Shown piece after piece: positions 42,894 through 51,642 of a DNA stretch of 64,000 nucleotides. This stretch comes from Bacteroides sp. 519 (GTDB lineage: Bacteria; Bacteroidota; Bacteroidia; Bacteroidales; Bacteroidaceae). The stretch spans positions 62,001-126,000 of the forward strand of contig NZ_QVMJ01000001.1 of the NCBI RefSeq assembly GCF_010500955.1, given 5' to 3'. Numbering within the stretch: position 1 is the first letter of the stretch; each line of letters begins with the position of its first letter. The notes beneath the pieces are model-generated. The model did no database searches. It saw only the letters and a list, made by a program, of their open reading frames with translations, and was not told the DNA's origin. Position numbers and translations under genes: made by a program.

Positions 42894-43787
42894 CTAGCCA
42901 AGAACCAATCCTAAAGATAACAAAAAAACCATAAGCAGCATATTCCGTGAAGTTTCGCCCAGTATGCTGTTTAATTTTTTACCCGAATGTATCTTTACCA
43001 TTTTCTTCCAAGTACCAACATGCAATATTAAATAGAGCTGAGGCAGCAGAGCAGCATACCAGTGCCCATCTTTTAAAAACCACAAACACAGTAAAGTAGC
43101 AATAATTCCAAGTGCAAGATAAAGATATCTTCCAAATGGTTCGCCAAATCTTACAATAACCGTACGTTTGCCACTTTGCTTGTCGGCTTCCCTGTCGCGA
43201 TAGTTGTTTACTACCAGTAATGTATCAATAATAATTCCGCAAATAAGCGAAACAATAATTACATTCGGAGTAAGTGTCAATGCCTGTACATAATAAGTAC
43301 CACCAACCGGTACAAATCCGAAGAAAACAAGTACCAGAACGTCTCCCCAACCATTGTACGAAAGAGGGTAGGGGCCAGTGGTGTAAAAAAAGGCAAAAGC
43401 AACACAAAGTACTCCAACGATAATTAACTCCCAACCACCCCACAACAAAAGGGTGCACCCCAAACCACAAGCCAGTAAAACAGTAAGTAATATTCCTACT
43501 TTCATAGCAGCAGGGGTTATCCATCCTTGCGCACAAGCACGTTCGGGTCCCAAACGGTCTTCGCGGTCGGAACCTTTCAGGTGGTCAAATAAATCATTGA
43601 TAAAGTTGGCTGCTATTTGCATCAGGCAGGCAAAAATAACACAGATTAGTGCCGGCATCCACTTGAACTTATCGTCCATATATGCCAGTGCACTACCTGC
43701 CATTACAGGTATTATGGCTCCTGTTAATGTTTTTGGGCGAGCTGCAAGTATCCATGCCTTTGCCGAGTTTGGTTTTATAGTGCTCAT
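42894..43787 (-). CDS. menA: 1,4-dihydroxy-2-naphthoate polyprenyltransferase
   Basis: 297-residue membrane enzyme that attaches the isoprenoid tail to DHNA in menaquinone synthesis. It has about eight spans and the two Asp-rich motifs of the UbiA superfamily, NFINDLFDHLKGSDREDR and NNYRDREADKQSGKR. It starts MSTIKPNSAKAWILAARPKT. Its first ten or so codons and its upstream region lie inside the first copy of a 175-bp tandem duplication (43757-44106), and a second copy of the start codon lies upstream at 43962. Confidence 0.93.
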   Translation of the reverse strand: MSTIKPNSAKAWILAARPKTLTGAIIPVMAGSALAYMDDKFKWMPALICVIFACLMQIAANFINDLFDHLKGSDREDRLGPERACAQGWITPAAMKVGILLTVLLACGLGCTLLLWGGWELIIVGVLCVAFAFFYTTGPYPLSYNGWGDVLVLVFFGFVPVGGTYYVQALTLTPNVIIVSLICGIIIDTLLVVNNYRDREADKQSGKRTVIVRFGEPFGRYLYLALGIIATLLCLWFLKDGHWYAALLPQLYLILHVGTWKKMVKIHSGKKLNSILGETSRNMLLMVFLLSLGLVLG

Positions 43788-43814
43788 TCGTTATTATTAT
43801 TGGTTTTGAGGGTT

Positions 43815-43911
43815 TTGAACCGCAGAGTTACGCGAGTTGCGCAGAGTTTTAAGTTTTCTTGCGGCATCGAAATAAAAACTCTGCGTTAATCTGCGTAACT
43901 CTGCGGTTCAA
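43815..43911. repeat. CGCAGAG-stem hairpin, copy 1
   Basis: Left arm 43815-43850 (TTGAACCGCAGAGTTACGCG type) pairs with right arm 43875-43911 (AACTCTGCGTTAATCTGCGT type). The loop contains TGCGGCATCG at 43860-43869, which is the reverse complement of CGATGCCGCA found in the hairpins at 30866-30941 and 49014-49074. Confidence 0.85.
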
Positions 43912-43989
43912 AATTTTATTTTTTCGAGAAACCTTTGCCGAGTTTGGTTTTATAGTGCTCATTCGTTATTATTATTGGTTTTGAGAGTC

Positions 43990-44086
43990 TTGAACCGCAG
44001 AGTTACGCGAGTTACGCGGAGTTTTAAGTTCTCTTGCGGCATCGAAATAAAAACTCTGCGTTAATCTGCGTAACTCTGCGGTTCAA
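43990..44086. repeat. CGCAGAG-stem hairpin, copy 2
   Basis: Second copy of the preceding hairpin, carried by the tandem duplication, with arms 43990-44025 and 44050-44086 and the loop core TGCGGCATCG at 44035-44044. It differs by a few substitutions, one of which (GTTGCGCAG to GTTACGCGG) changes pairing in the stem. Confidence 0.85.
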
Positions 44087-44282
44087 TATTTTATTTTTTC
44101 GAGAAATAAATGCGAAATTACTTGTTTTGTTATAATCTAAATTACGATATTTGCAACGAGAGATTTGTTGAATCCGGAAGCAAAGATAGGAATTATTTGT
44201 TGATATTCCATAAATAATCCCTATTAAAAGCACGAGTAAAACAAATAAATAAACGTATTAACAAACTAATTGAACTAGAATT

Positions 44283-44660
44283 ATGATGAAAACAAAATTC
44301 ATTCCTATTGAGTGCGGTATTTTAAACGATAATCGCATGAGTGCCTTAATAAACAATATGGGTGCAACAGGTTTTGGCATTTACATGCTCTTATTAATTG
44401 AACTGCGCAATCACAAAAATTATTGCATTGATGGCGAATCATTGAAGATAATTATGCGCACATACAACTTAAAACGAGCCAAAATTGAAGCAGTTTTGTA
44501 CAATTACGATCTCTTTACGATCAAACAAATGGAAAATAATAACCTGCTAATTTCGTCTGAATATGTTACACGGGTTATGCGTAATTACGACCAGAAGGTA
44601 TTGCAATGCAGTGAAGCCGGAAAGAAAAGTGCCGACAAACGAATGAGTGCCCAAAACTAA
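44283..44660 (+). CDS. Short DUF4373-like (Lin1244/Lin1753 N-terminal-like) protein
   Basis: 125 residues. The N-terminal part (FIPIECGILNDNRMSALINN, then GFGIYMLLLIELRNH) resembles the DUF4373/Lin1244-Lin1753 domain, a winged-helix-like module found in replication- and mobility-linked proteins of Bacteroidota. Full members are normally about twice this length with a basic tail. Here a TAA follows KKSADKRMSAQN, yet the next ~20 codons after the stop still read lysine- and arginine-rich (KEKKRKRK), so this may be a truncated gene. It lies in a repeat-dense stretch between the menA duplication and an octamer hairpin. No partner gene is seen. Confidence 0.6.
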   Translation: MMKTKFIPIECGILNDNRMSALINNMGATGFGIYMLLLIELRNHKNYCIDGESLKIIMRTYNLKRAKIEAVLYNYDLFTIKQMENNNLLISSEYVTRVMRNYDQKVLQCSEAGKKSADKRMSAQN

Positions 44661-44760
44661 CGGTCGTTGAATTTCGTTGCAACAAAAGAAAAGAAGAGAA
44701 AAGAAAAGAAAACAACAGCAGAAAAAGAATAAAAAGAGACTGCTGCTGTTGATGATGATT

Positions 44761-44926
44761 AAGGCGTAAAGGCGCGAAGGCATGAAAGCGTGAAAGCACG
44801 AAGGCGTGAAAGCGCGAAGGCACGAAGGCATGAAGGCGCGAAACTTCTTTCATCCATTGATGCTTTCGTGCTTTCGTCCTTTCGTGCTTTCTTCCTTTCG
44901 CGCCTTCGTGCCTTCGTCCTTTCGCG
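44761..44926. repeat. Long hairpin built of 8-bp repeats
   Basis: The left arm 44761-44843 is about ten octamers of the type GAAGGCRY or GAAAGCRY, and the right arm about 44859-44926 is their complement (CTTTCGTG, CTTTCGTC, CCTTCGTG type). Both arms keep the period of 8 and pair in many registers. The right arm runs directly into the first CTATATAG unit of the next array. Confidence 0.8.
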
Positions 44927-45026
44927 CTATATAGACCCAAGCCCCGAAGCTATATAGCATTACCCCCTCGGTCTATATAGCATTGACCCTCAGAGCTATA
45001 TAGCATTAAACGGCAAAGCTATATAG
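44927..45026. repeat. Array of five CTATATAG palindromes, period 23 bp
   Basis: CTATATAG starts at 44927, 44950, 44973, 44996 and 45019, exactly 23 bp apart. Most units extend to GCTATATAGCATT, and the rest of each unit varies (ACCCCCTCGGT, GACCCTCAGAG, AAACGGCAAAG). The exact period matches the unrelated palindrome array at 3454-3536. Confidence 0.85.
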
Positions 45027-45044
45027 CACCAATTAACAGCAAGA

Positions 45045-45100
45045 TTTAATCTGTATTTAATCCGTGTATTTAAAATCCGTGCAATCTGCGTTATCCGTGG
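45045..45100. repeat. ATCCGTG-type tandem element
   Basis: Short degenerate units TTTAATCTGTA, TTTAATCCGTGTA, AAAATCCGTGCAA and TTATCCGTGG follow one another. The same ATCCGTG/ATCCGCG vocabulary occurs in the hairpin at 57477-57529. Beyond it, 45150-45187 holds a 10-bp direct repeat (CCATTTCTCG) and a -7-like TATCTTTG at 45204-45211 ahead of the next gene. Confidence 0.55.
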
Positions 45101-45237
45101 CTAAACATAATAACAGCACGCTTAATTAACTTCTTTTAAATCATTGCTTGGGCATTTCTTTCCATTTCTCGCCATTTCTCGCCATCTACAATTTTCGGTG
45201 TCGTATCTTTGTAGCACAAACTTAAAACTCAAAAACA

Positions 45238-46044
45238 ATGAAATTTATACTCAATATTTTCATAATCCTAATTCTAGCCTCCTGTGCTTCCGGAAAAGGC
45301 GTAGGAAGAATTAAGAAATACGATTTCTCCCATCAGGATATCCCCCAAGCTTTCGATGGGTACAAGATAGCCTTTATCTCCGATTTGCACTATAAAAGCC
45401 TTTTCACCCAAAAGCGGTTGAACAAGTTGGTAAACACATTGAATAAACTTGGGCCAGATGTATTGTTAATGGGGGGCGACTATCACGAAGGCTGCCGGTA
45501 TGTGCCCGAATTATTTGAAAAGTTATCCCAGGTAAATGCCCCCGATGGCATTGGAACCGTTCTTGGAAATAACGATTACGAAGCCTGTTACGATGAAATT
45601 CTGGCAGCAATGAAACGCAACAATATTCGTTTACTGGAACACACACTTGATACCATTAACCGAGGCAATGAAAGCATAATCATTGCCGGAGTACGAAACC
45701 CGTTCGATTTAAAACAAAACGGTGAATCGCCCACCGGGATGCTTCGCGACGAAGATTTTGTGATACTTCTTGTTCATACTCCCGATTATGCCCAGCAGGT
45801 GCCCATTGATAACACAGACTTGGTATTGGCCGGACATACACATGGCGGACAAGTTACACTTTTTGGACTCTATGCACCGGTTATCCCCTCGAAATACGGA
45901 CAGAAATTCAGAACCGGATTAAGGAATAATTCACAGGGAACCCCAGTTGTAATTACAAATGGAGTAGGAACATCTAACAAAAATATGCGTATATTTGCTC
46001 CCAGCGAAGTGGTGCTTGTTAAATTAAAAACGAAGACTAAATAA
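45238..46044 (+). CDS. Metallophosphoesterase lipoprotein (YkuE-like)
   Basis: 268 residues with a lipobox (LILASC, Cys16), so it is probably membrane-anchored and outside the cytoplasm. Calcineurin-like metal ligands are clear: D and H in FISDLHY, GGDYH, GNNDYE, and GHTHGGQ near residues 200-206. Related YkuE-type enzymes act on UDP-sugar or lipid-linked phosphoesters at the membrane; the substrate here is unknown. The next gene starts 7 bp downstream, so the two are one operon. A -7-like box lies 27 bp upstream of the start. Confidence 0.88.
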   Translation: MKFILNIFIILILASCASGKGVGRIKKYDFSHQDIPQAFDGYKIAFISDLHYKSLFTQKRLNKLVNTLNKLGPDVLLMGGDYHEGCRYVPELFEKLSQVNAPDGIGTVLGNNDYEACYDEILAAMKRNNIRLLEHTLDTINRGNESIIIAGVRNPFDLKQNGESPTGMLRDEDFVILLVHTPDYAQQVPIDNTDLVLAGHTHGGQVTLFGLYAPVIPSKYGQKFRTGLRNNSQGTPVVITNGVGTSNKNMRIFAPSEVVLVKLKTKTK

Positions 46045-46051
46045 TAACCCC

Positions 46052-49006
46052 ATGCTAAGTAAATTAAAATTAAACCAATTATACTTTAAAGATACCCAGT
46101 TTGCCAATTTAATGACCCGGCGTATTTTTAACATATTGCTCATTGCCAACCCCTATGATGCTTTTATGTTGGAAGACGATGGTCGTATTGACGAAAAAAT
46201 CTTTAACGAATATACATCGCTTTCGCTTCGTTATCCGCCTCGTTTCTCGCAGGTATCAACCGAGGAAGAAGCATTGGCGCAACTAAGCGAAATATCTTAC
46301 GATCTGGTAATCTGTATGCCGGGAACCGGCGATAATGATAGCTTTGATATTGGTAGGCGCATTAAAACCTTGTACGAGCATATCCCCATTGTAATTCTTA
46401 CCCCTTTTAGCAGGGGGATTACTGCCCGCATTGCCAACGAGGATCTTACTGCTTTTGATTATATTTTTTGTTGGCTGGGAAATACAGACCTGTTGGTGTC
46501 GATAATAAAACTGATCGAGGACAAGATGAATCTTGAACACGATGTTGAAGAAGTTGGCGTACAGCTTATTTTGCTGGTTGAAGATAGCATCCGTTTTTAC
46601 TCGTCGAGCTTGCCCAACCTCTATAAGTTTGTGCTTCAACAAAGTCAGGAATTTTCGACCGAAGCATTAAATGCCCATCAGCAAACATTGCGCATGAGGG
46701 GGCGCCCCAAAATAGTACTGGCACGTACTTATGAAGAAGCATTGCAGATTTACGATAAATATAAAAACAATGTATTAGGAGTAATATCTGATGTGCGCTT
46801 TCCGCGCGAGGGGAAAAAAGATTCGATGGCGGGTATAAAACTTTGCGATAAGATACGTAAAGCCGATCCCTTTGTTCCTATAATAATACAGAGTTCCGAA
46901 GTTGGAAATGTTGCCTATGCCAATAAGCTAAGCGCATCTTTTATTGATAAGAACTCTAAAAAGATGGATGTAGACCTGCGCGAAATAGTGCGCGATAACT
47001 TTGGTTTTGGCGATTTCATCTTTCGCAATCCAAATACAAGAGAAGAGATTGCCCGTGTAAGAAACCTCAAGGAGTTACAAAATGTAATCTTCTCACTTCC
47101 GGCCGAGTCTTTTCTTTATCATATTAGCCGCAACCATGTTTCCCGGTGGCTGTATTCGCGTGCAGTATTTCCGGTTGCCGAGTTCCTGAAACCCATTACC
47201 TGGCAAAGCTTGCAAGATATAGATGCGCATCGTAAAATTATCTTCGAGGCTATTGTGAAATATCGGAAGATGAAGAATCAGGGGGTGGTTGCTGTTTTTA
47301 AGCGCGACCGTTTTGACCGTTACTCCAACTTTGCCCGTATTGGCGAAGGGTCGTTGGGAGGCAAAGGGCGTGGCTTGGCATTTATTGATAACATGGTGAA
47401 ACGACATCCCGAATTCGATGAGTTTGAAAATGCACAGGTAGCCATTCCTAAAACAGTGGTACTTTGTACCGATGTTTTCGATGAGTTTATGGAAACCAAC
47501 AATCTCTACAAAGTAGCCCTTTCGGATGTTGCCGATGATGTTATACTGAAACATTTTCTGAAAGCCAAACTGCCCGATAGGTTGATCGAAGACTTTTTTA
47601 CTTTCTTTGCTGTAGTGAAGTCGCCCATTGCCATACGCTCGTCGAGCATGCTCGAAGATTCACATTATCAGCCATTTGCCGGTATATATAATACATATAT
47701 GATACCCTATCTGGACGATAAATACGAAATGCTCCGTATGTTATCCGATGCCATTAAAGGGGTGTATGCTTCGGTCTATTTTCGCGACAGCAAGGCATAT
47801 ATGCAAGCTACTTTTAATGTAATAGACCAGGAAAAGATGGCAGTAATATTGCAGGAAGTAGTTGGTACACAGTATGGCGACCGTTATTACCCATCAATGT
47901 CGGGGGTGGCACGTTCGCTCAACTATTACCCATTGGGAGATGAAAAGGCCGAAGAAGGAACTGTTAATCTTGCTTTGGGGCTGGGCAAGTATATTGTAGA
48001 TGGCGGAATGACCTTGCGCTTTTCGCCCTATCACCCCAATCAGGTTTTACAAACCAGCGAAATGGAGATGGCTCTGCGCGAAACCCAGACACGCTTCTAT
48101 GCCCTCGACCTGAAAAATATCGGGCAAGACTTCTCTATAGATGATGGCTTCAACCTGCTTAAACTACATGTAAAGGAAGCCGAGAAAGACGGTGCTCTGC
48201 AATATATTGCTTCTACTTACGATCCATACGATATGATTATTCGCGACGGCTTTTATCCCGGTGGGCGCAAGTTGATAACGTTTGCTAATATTCTGCAACA
48301 CGATGTTTTTCCGCTTGCCCGTATCCTTCAACTGGTGTTGCAACACAGTCAGCAAGAAGTTCGGCGTCCGGTAGAAATAGAGTTTGCTGCCAATCTGGAT
48401 AAAGAGAACGGTCGTAGCGGCACCTTCTATTTGTTGCAAATCCGTCCGATAGTGGATAGTAAGGAGATGCTCGACGAAGATTTAACAGTAATCCCCAACG
48501 AGGAAGTAATATTACGTTCCGAAAACTCGCTTGGTCATGGCATTATGGACGATATCTTTGATATTGTATATGTTAAGACCGATGGGTACAGTGCCTCAAA
48601 CAATCAGATGATTGCTTATGAGATAGAGAAGCTGAACCGTCAGTTTCTTGATGCAGGCAAAAACTATGTATTGGTTGGGCCCGGGCGGTGGGGAAGTAGC
48701 GATACCTGGTTAGGTATTCCGGTTAAATGGCCACATATTTCGGCAGCCCGTGTAATCGTTGAGGCTGGTTTAACCAATTATCGTATAGACCCCAGTCAGG
48801 GAACTCACTTTTTTCAGAATCTAACTTCGTTCGGGGTAGGATATTTCACCATTAATGCGTTTATGAATGATGGTGTGTACGATCAGGAATATCTCAACTC
48901 ATTCCCAGCCGAGTTTGAAACAAACTTCTTGCGGCATATACGGTTTGAAAAGCCAATAGTGGTAAAAATGGATGGTAAAAAGAAATTAGGAGTAGTCCTG
49001 AAATAG
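46052..49006 (+). CDS. PEP/pyruvate-binding (PPDK N-terminal-type) protein with receiver-like domains
   Basis: 984 residues, cytoplasmic. Residues about 20-150 and 165-330 resemble two response-regulator receiver domains (LVICMPGTGDND in the first; QLILLVEDSIRFY and VISDVRFPREGK in the second). Residues about 430-800 are the ATP-grasp-like PPDK_N/PEP-synthase N-terminal domain: GEGSLGGKGRGLAF, IRSSSMLEDS with the ATP-binding arginine, and FAGIYNTY. I see no phosphohistidine swivelling domain (TSHAAIVAREL type) and no PEP-utilising barrel, so it cannot be a full PEP synthase. Such proteins are conserved in Bacteroidales without known function; a phosphotransfer or signalling role is plausible. 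It is in an operon with the lipoprotein phosphoesterase and ends at the hairpin 49014-49074. Confidence 0.85.
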   Translation: MLSKLKLNQLYFKDTQFANLMTRRIFNILLIANPYDAFMLEDDGRIDEKIFNEYTSLSLRYPPRFSQVSTEEEALAQLSEISYDLVICMPGTGDNDSFDIGRRIKTLYEHIPIVILTPFSRGITARIANEDLTAFDYIFCWLGNTDLLVSIIKLIEDKMNLEHDVEEVGVQLILLVEDSIRFYSSSLPNLYKFVLQQSQEFSTEALNAHQQTLRMRGRPKIVLARTYEEALQIYDKYKNNVLGVISDVRFPREGKKDSMAGIKLCDKIRKADPFVPIIIQSSEVGNVAYANKLSASFIDKNSKKMDVDLREIVRDNFGFGDFIFRNPNTREEIARVRNLKELQNVIFSLPAESFLYHISRNHVSRWLYSRAVFPVAEFLKPITWQSLQDIDAHRKIIFEAIVKYRKMKNQGVVAVFKRDRFDRYSNFARIGEGSLGGKGRGLAFIDNMVKRHPEFDEFENAQVAIPKTVVLCTDVFDEFMETNNLYKVALSDVADDVILKHFLKAKLPDRLIEDFFTFFAVVKSPIAIRSSSMLEDSHYQPFAGIYNTYMIPYLDDKYEMLRMLSDAIKGVYASVYFRDSKAYMQATFNVIDQEKMAVILQEVVGTQYGDRYYPSMSGVARSLNYYPLGDEKAEEGTVNLALGLGKYIVDGGMTLRFSPYHPNQVLQTSEMEMALRETQTRFYALDLKNIGQDFSIDDGFNLLKLHVKEAEKDGALQYIASTYDPYDMIIRDGFYPGGRKLITFANILQHDVFPLARILQLVLQHSQQEVRRPVEIEFAANLDKENGRSGTFYLLQIRPIVDSKEMLDEDLTVIPNEEVILRSENSLGHGIMDDIFDIVYVKTDGYSASNNQMIAYEIEKLNRQFLDAGKNYVLVGPGRWGSSDTWLGIPVKWPHISAARVIVEAGLTNYRIDPSQGTHFFQNLTSFGVGYFTINAFMNDGVYDQEYLNSFPAEFETNFLRHIRFEKPIVVKMDGKKKLGVVLK

Positions 49007-49013
49007 TTGAGAA

Positions 49014-49074
49014 TTGAGAGTTGAGAGTTGAGAGTTACGATGCCGCATGGTAACTCTCAACTCTCAACTCTCAA
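49014..49074. terminator. Perfect 24-bp hairpin with CGATGCCGCATGG loop
   Basis: Left arm 49014-49037 is three TTGAGAG units plus TTA, right arm 49051-49074 its exact complement, and the loop 49038-49050 is CGATGCCGCATGG. It lies between convergent stops at 49006 and 49075 and is a likely bidirectional terminator. The loop core is shared with hairpins of different stem sequence near 30.9 and 43.8 kb. Confidence 0.9.
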
Positions 49075-49974
49075 CTAAACAAGGTGTGCAATCAACTCGT
49101 CCCTATCCCCAAACAACAAATCAATAACCGGAACCTCGATCATAGTATAACATCCCGGGCGTTGTTTCATTGAAGCGCGAGCTGTGCAAACCAACACCTG
49201 TGCAGTAAGGGCAGGGTTATTGATACGCATATTGAATTCGAACAGTTGATTCTGTGTTTTGCCCGATACCCCTTTGCGGGTGAGGTTTACCCCATGTCCC
49301 ATATCCAGTAGATCGTCAACACAAGGAACTTGGGTAACATGCGTTTCGTCTTTCACAAAGTAAGCATCCGCTTTAATAGCAGCAGCTACATCTTCGAATT
49401 TATACCCTTCTTCAAGTTCAATGTAAACCATGCGGCGGTGAATACCTGTACCTGTAGGAATAGTCATTGACAATGCAGCTTTCACTCCATCAATGGCTTT
49501 TACGGCAACGGTGTGCCCCATGCTCATGCCCGGGCCGAAGTTGGTGTAGGTAATTCCTTTGGGGGCAATAGCCTCGAGCAATGTACGTACTACCGAGTCA
49601 CTTCCCGGATCCCATCCGGCCGAAATAATTGCTACTGCATTGTTTTCCTGTGCTACTTTACTCAATTCTTTGCGTAAATCAACAATACCTGTATGAATAT
49701 CGAAGCTATCAACCGTATTAATACCCATAGCAAGGTATTCTTTAGCATATTTTTCTACGCTGCGGGTAGGTGTACACAGAATTGCTACATCAATATCCTG
49801 TAATTCTTTTATGTTTTTTACAACCGGATAATCATTAAGTTCGGTAGGTTTATTCTCGGCTCCGTTACGACGTACCACACCTGCAAGTTCAAAATCGGGG
49901 GCTGCCTGAAGCGCTTCCAATACATATTTTCCAATGTTGCCATATCCAACAATGGCTGCTCTGATTTTTTTCAT
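49075..49974 (-). CDS. ddh: meso-Diaminopimelate D-dehydrogenase
   Basis: 299-residue NADPH-dependent enzyme that makes meso-diaminopimelate directly from tetrahydrodipicolinate for lysine and peptidoglycan. The Rossmann motif is [13 protein letters not shown], and family blocks [24 protein letters not shown] and [14 protein letters not shown] are all present. The length fits the family. The stop codon starts one base after the hairpin 49014-49074. A minus-strand -7 element TATTTTTG is at 50022-50029. Confidence 0.95.
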   Translation of the reverse strand: MKKIRAAIVGYGNIGKYVLEALQAAPDFELAGVVRRNGAENKPTELNDYPVVKNIKELQDIDVAILCTPTRSVEKYAKEYLAMGINTVDSFDIHTGIVDLRKELSKVAQENNAVAIISAGWDPGSDSVVRTLLEAIAPKGITYTNFGPGMSMGHTVAVKAIDGVKAALSMTIPTGTGIHRRMVYIELEEGYKFEDVAAAIKADAYFVKDETHVTQVPCVDDLLDMGHGVNLTRKGVSGKTQNQLFEFNMRINNPALTAQVLVCTARASMKQRPGCYTMIEVPVIDLLFGDRDELIAHLV

Positions 49975-50245
49975 TCTTTTGGATTGTTATTTAGATTGTT
50001 AATACTCTATTCTTTCAGTCACAAAAATAATCAAAAAAACAAAGAAGGGGGTGGTTTGGTTGTCGTTATCCCATTTAAAATATCTATTAACTGTTAATTA
50101 ATTACATAAATATGCTTTGTTTGTTGCAAATTGAATCCTGTTTCTTTGTATACGAATGAAAGTGTAAGTATAAAATGTTAGTGTAATTAATACATGAATT
50201 CAATAAAATCCGTATTTTTGTAGAAATCAGATAAACATACGTTAT

Positions 50246-51640
50246 ATGAAGTATACAAAATTTCTTTTATTCGCACTGCTCTGCATCTTTTTTGTAGCAT
50301 GCAAAGACAATGATAAAAAGCCCAAAGATGAACGGCCCGAAACATTAGCATGGGTAGAAGACACCATGAAGGAGCATTACTATTGGGAAGGTACCACAAA
50401 AACACCAAACTATTTTTCTACTCCCGAGTCTTTTTTTAAATCATTATTATCTAAAGAAGATGGCAAATGGTATGATGGTAAGCATTATCCTTATTCTTAT
50501 ATTACTGACTTAACAAATAAATCTCGCGGGTTTATTCAAGAAACAACTTATGGTTTTGAGTTTCAAACGGTGCGTTTCAGTGATGGAAACATTGGGGCTT
50601 TTATTCTATATGTACTTCCAAATTCGCCAGCTTCTAAAGCAGGATTGGAACGAGGCGATATGATATTAAAAAATGATGGTAAAGAAATTATTACCGATGA
50701 TGATGTATATTCGCTGTATGGAGATGGTGCCACAACATTTACCATTTATAATTATGATGCAAAGACTGATAAATTTGTGGATGAAAGGCTTGTTGACATA
50801 GCTGCCGCCCGCAAGGTAGAAAACAATCCGGTTTTTTATTCGGATGTAATAACCCGGGGGAATAAAAAAGTGGGTTATCTGGTTTATAATCAGTTTAATG
50901 ATGGTAATGATGAAGATACTGTTTATGATGATGAACTACGAAGTTTATCAAGCAGTAAATTTAAAGGAGTTGATGAATTTATTTTAGACCTTCGTTACAA
51001 CAATGGTGGTTTCTTAACTTGTGTTCAAGTGTTATGTTCTATCCTTGGACCTCAAAGTAAGTTAGGTAGCACGTTAGGATATTTGCAATACAAATCGGGT
51101 AAGAAAGCTTCTTTCTCAATGAACAAAAATATGTTGGAAATTCCCAAAAAGCCAAAGGGTGAAAATCTTAATATGACTACATTATATGTATTGGTTAGCA
51201 GTACAAGCGCTTCGGCATCCGAGGCAGTTATTAATTGTCTCAGACCCTATATGAACGTTGTTGTAATTGGACGGCAAACCGAAGGTAAAAATGTAGCCTC
51301 ACAGCCATATTTTAATGATGATGAAACATGGGAAATGCATCCTATTGTAGCTTTAATATCTAATTCGGAAGGCTTTTCGGATTACAAAAATGGCTTTGAA
51401 CCCGATTATGATCAAGGAGATATATTTGATTACGATGACAAAGGCTATGTTAGCTTTGTAGATATATTGCCTTTAGGTGATCCTAACGAACGTCTTCTGA
51501 AAGTTGCTTTGGAATTGATTGATGGTACTTATAAAGGAAGAAGTGTACGTTCGGTAAATAATGCGGCACTTTATAAAGTTGGTCCGGTTAATTCTTTAGA
51601 AAGGAAAGCTACTAATGGAGTAGTGATTAATAATAATTGA
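50246..51640 (+). CDS. S41 (C-terminal processing-type) protease lipoprotein
   Basis: 464 residues with a lipobox (FFVAC, Cys19). A PDZ domain lies about residues 105-185 (AFILYVLPNSPASKAGLERGD), and the S41 catalytic domain follows: nucleophile S323 in STSASASE and general-base K348 in RQTEGK, 25 residues later as in CtpA. It should cleave unfolded or tagged proteins in the periplasm. A -7-type TATTTTTG at 50213-50220 lies 25 bp upstream of the start; the remainder of the 271-bp gap to ddh shows nothing else. It ends at the hairpin 51643-51713. Confidence 0.92.
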   Translation: MKYTKFLLFALLCIFFVACKDNDKKPKDERPETLAWVEDTMKEHYYWEGTTKTPNYFSTPESFFKSLLSKEDGKWYDGKHYPYSYITDLTNKSRGFIQETTYGFEFQTVRFSDGNIGAFILYVLPNSPASKAGLERGDMILKNDGKEIITDDDVYSLYGDGATTFTIYNYDAKTDKFVDERLVDIAAARKVENNPVFYSDVITRGNKKVGYLVYNQFNDGNDEDTVYDDELRSLSSSKFKGVDEFILDLRYNNGGFLTCVQVLCSILGPQSKLGSTLGYLQYKSGKKASFSMNKNMLEIPKKPKGENLNMTTLYVLVSSTSASASEAVINCLRPYMNVVVIGRQTEGKNVASQPYFNDDETWEMHPIVALISNSEGFSDYKNGFEPDYDQGDIFDYDDKGYVSFVDILPLGDPNERLLKVALELIDGTYKGRSVRSVNNAALYKVGPVNSLERKATNGVVINNN

Positions 51641-51642
51641 AA

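Larger units (their letters stand above)
43757..44106. repeat. 175-bp tandem duplication over the menA start
   Basis: Copy 1 (43757-43931) and copy 2 (43932-44106) are aligned with an exact 175-bp offset and differ at only a few positions (for example GAGGGTTTTG versus GAGAGTCTTG). Each contains the menA start codon, ten menA codons, the leader and a CGCAGAG hairpin. Copy 2 therefore carries a truncated menA start that runs into copy-1 leader sequence. The two copies fill most of the 495-bp gap; the remainder 44107-44282 holds only a weak -7-like GATATTTG. Confidence 0.95.

Noticed and set aside
43962..44106. Second menA start considered as the true start
   Set aside because: It runs out of the menA frame into the copied leader after ten codons, so the start at 43787 is the one that gives MenA.
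47093..47554. Minus-strand 153-codon frame inside the PEP/pyruvate-binding gene
   Set aside because: Antisense to a conserved domain and without family features.
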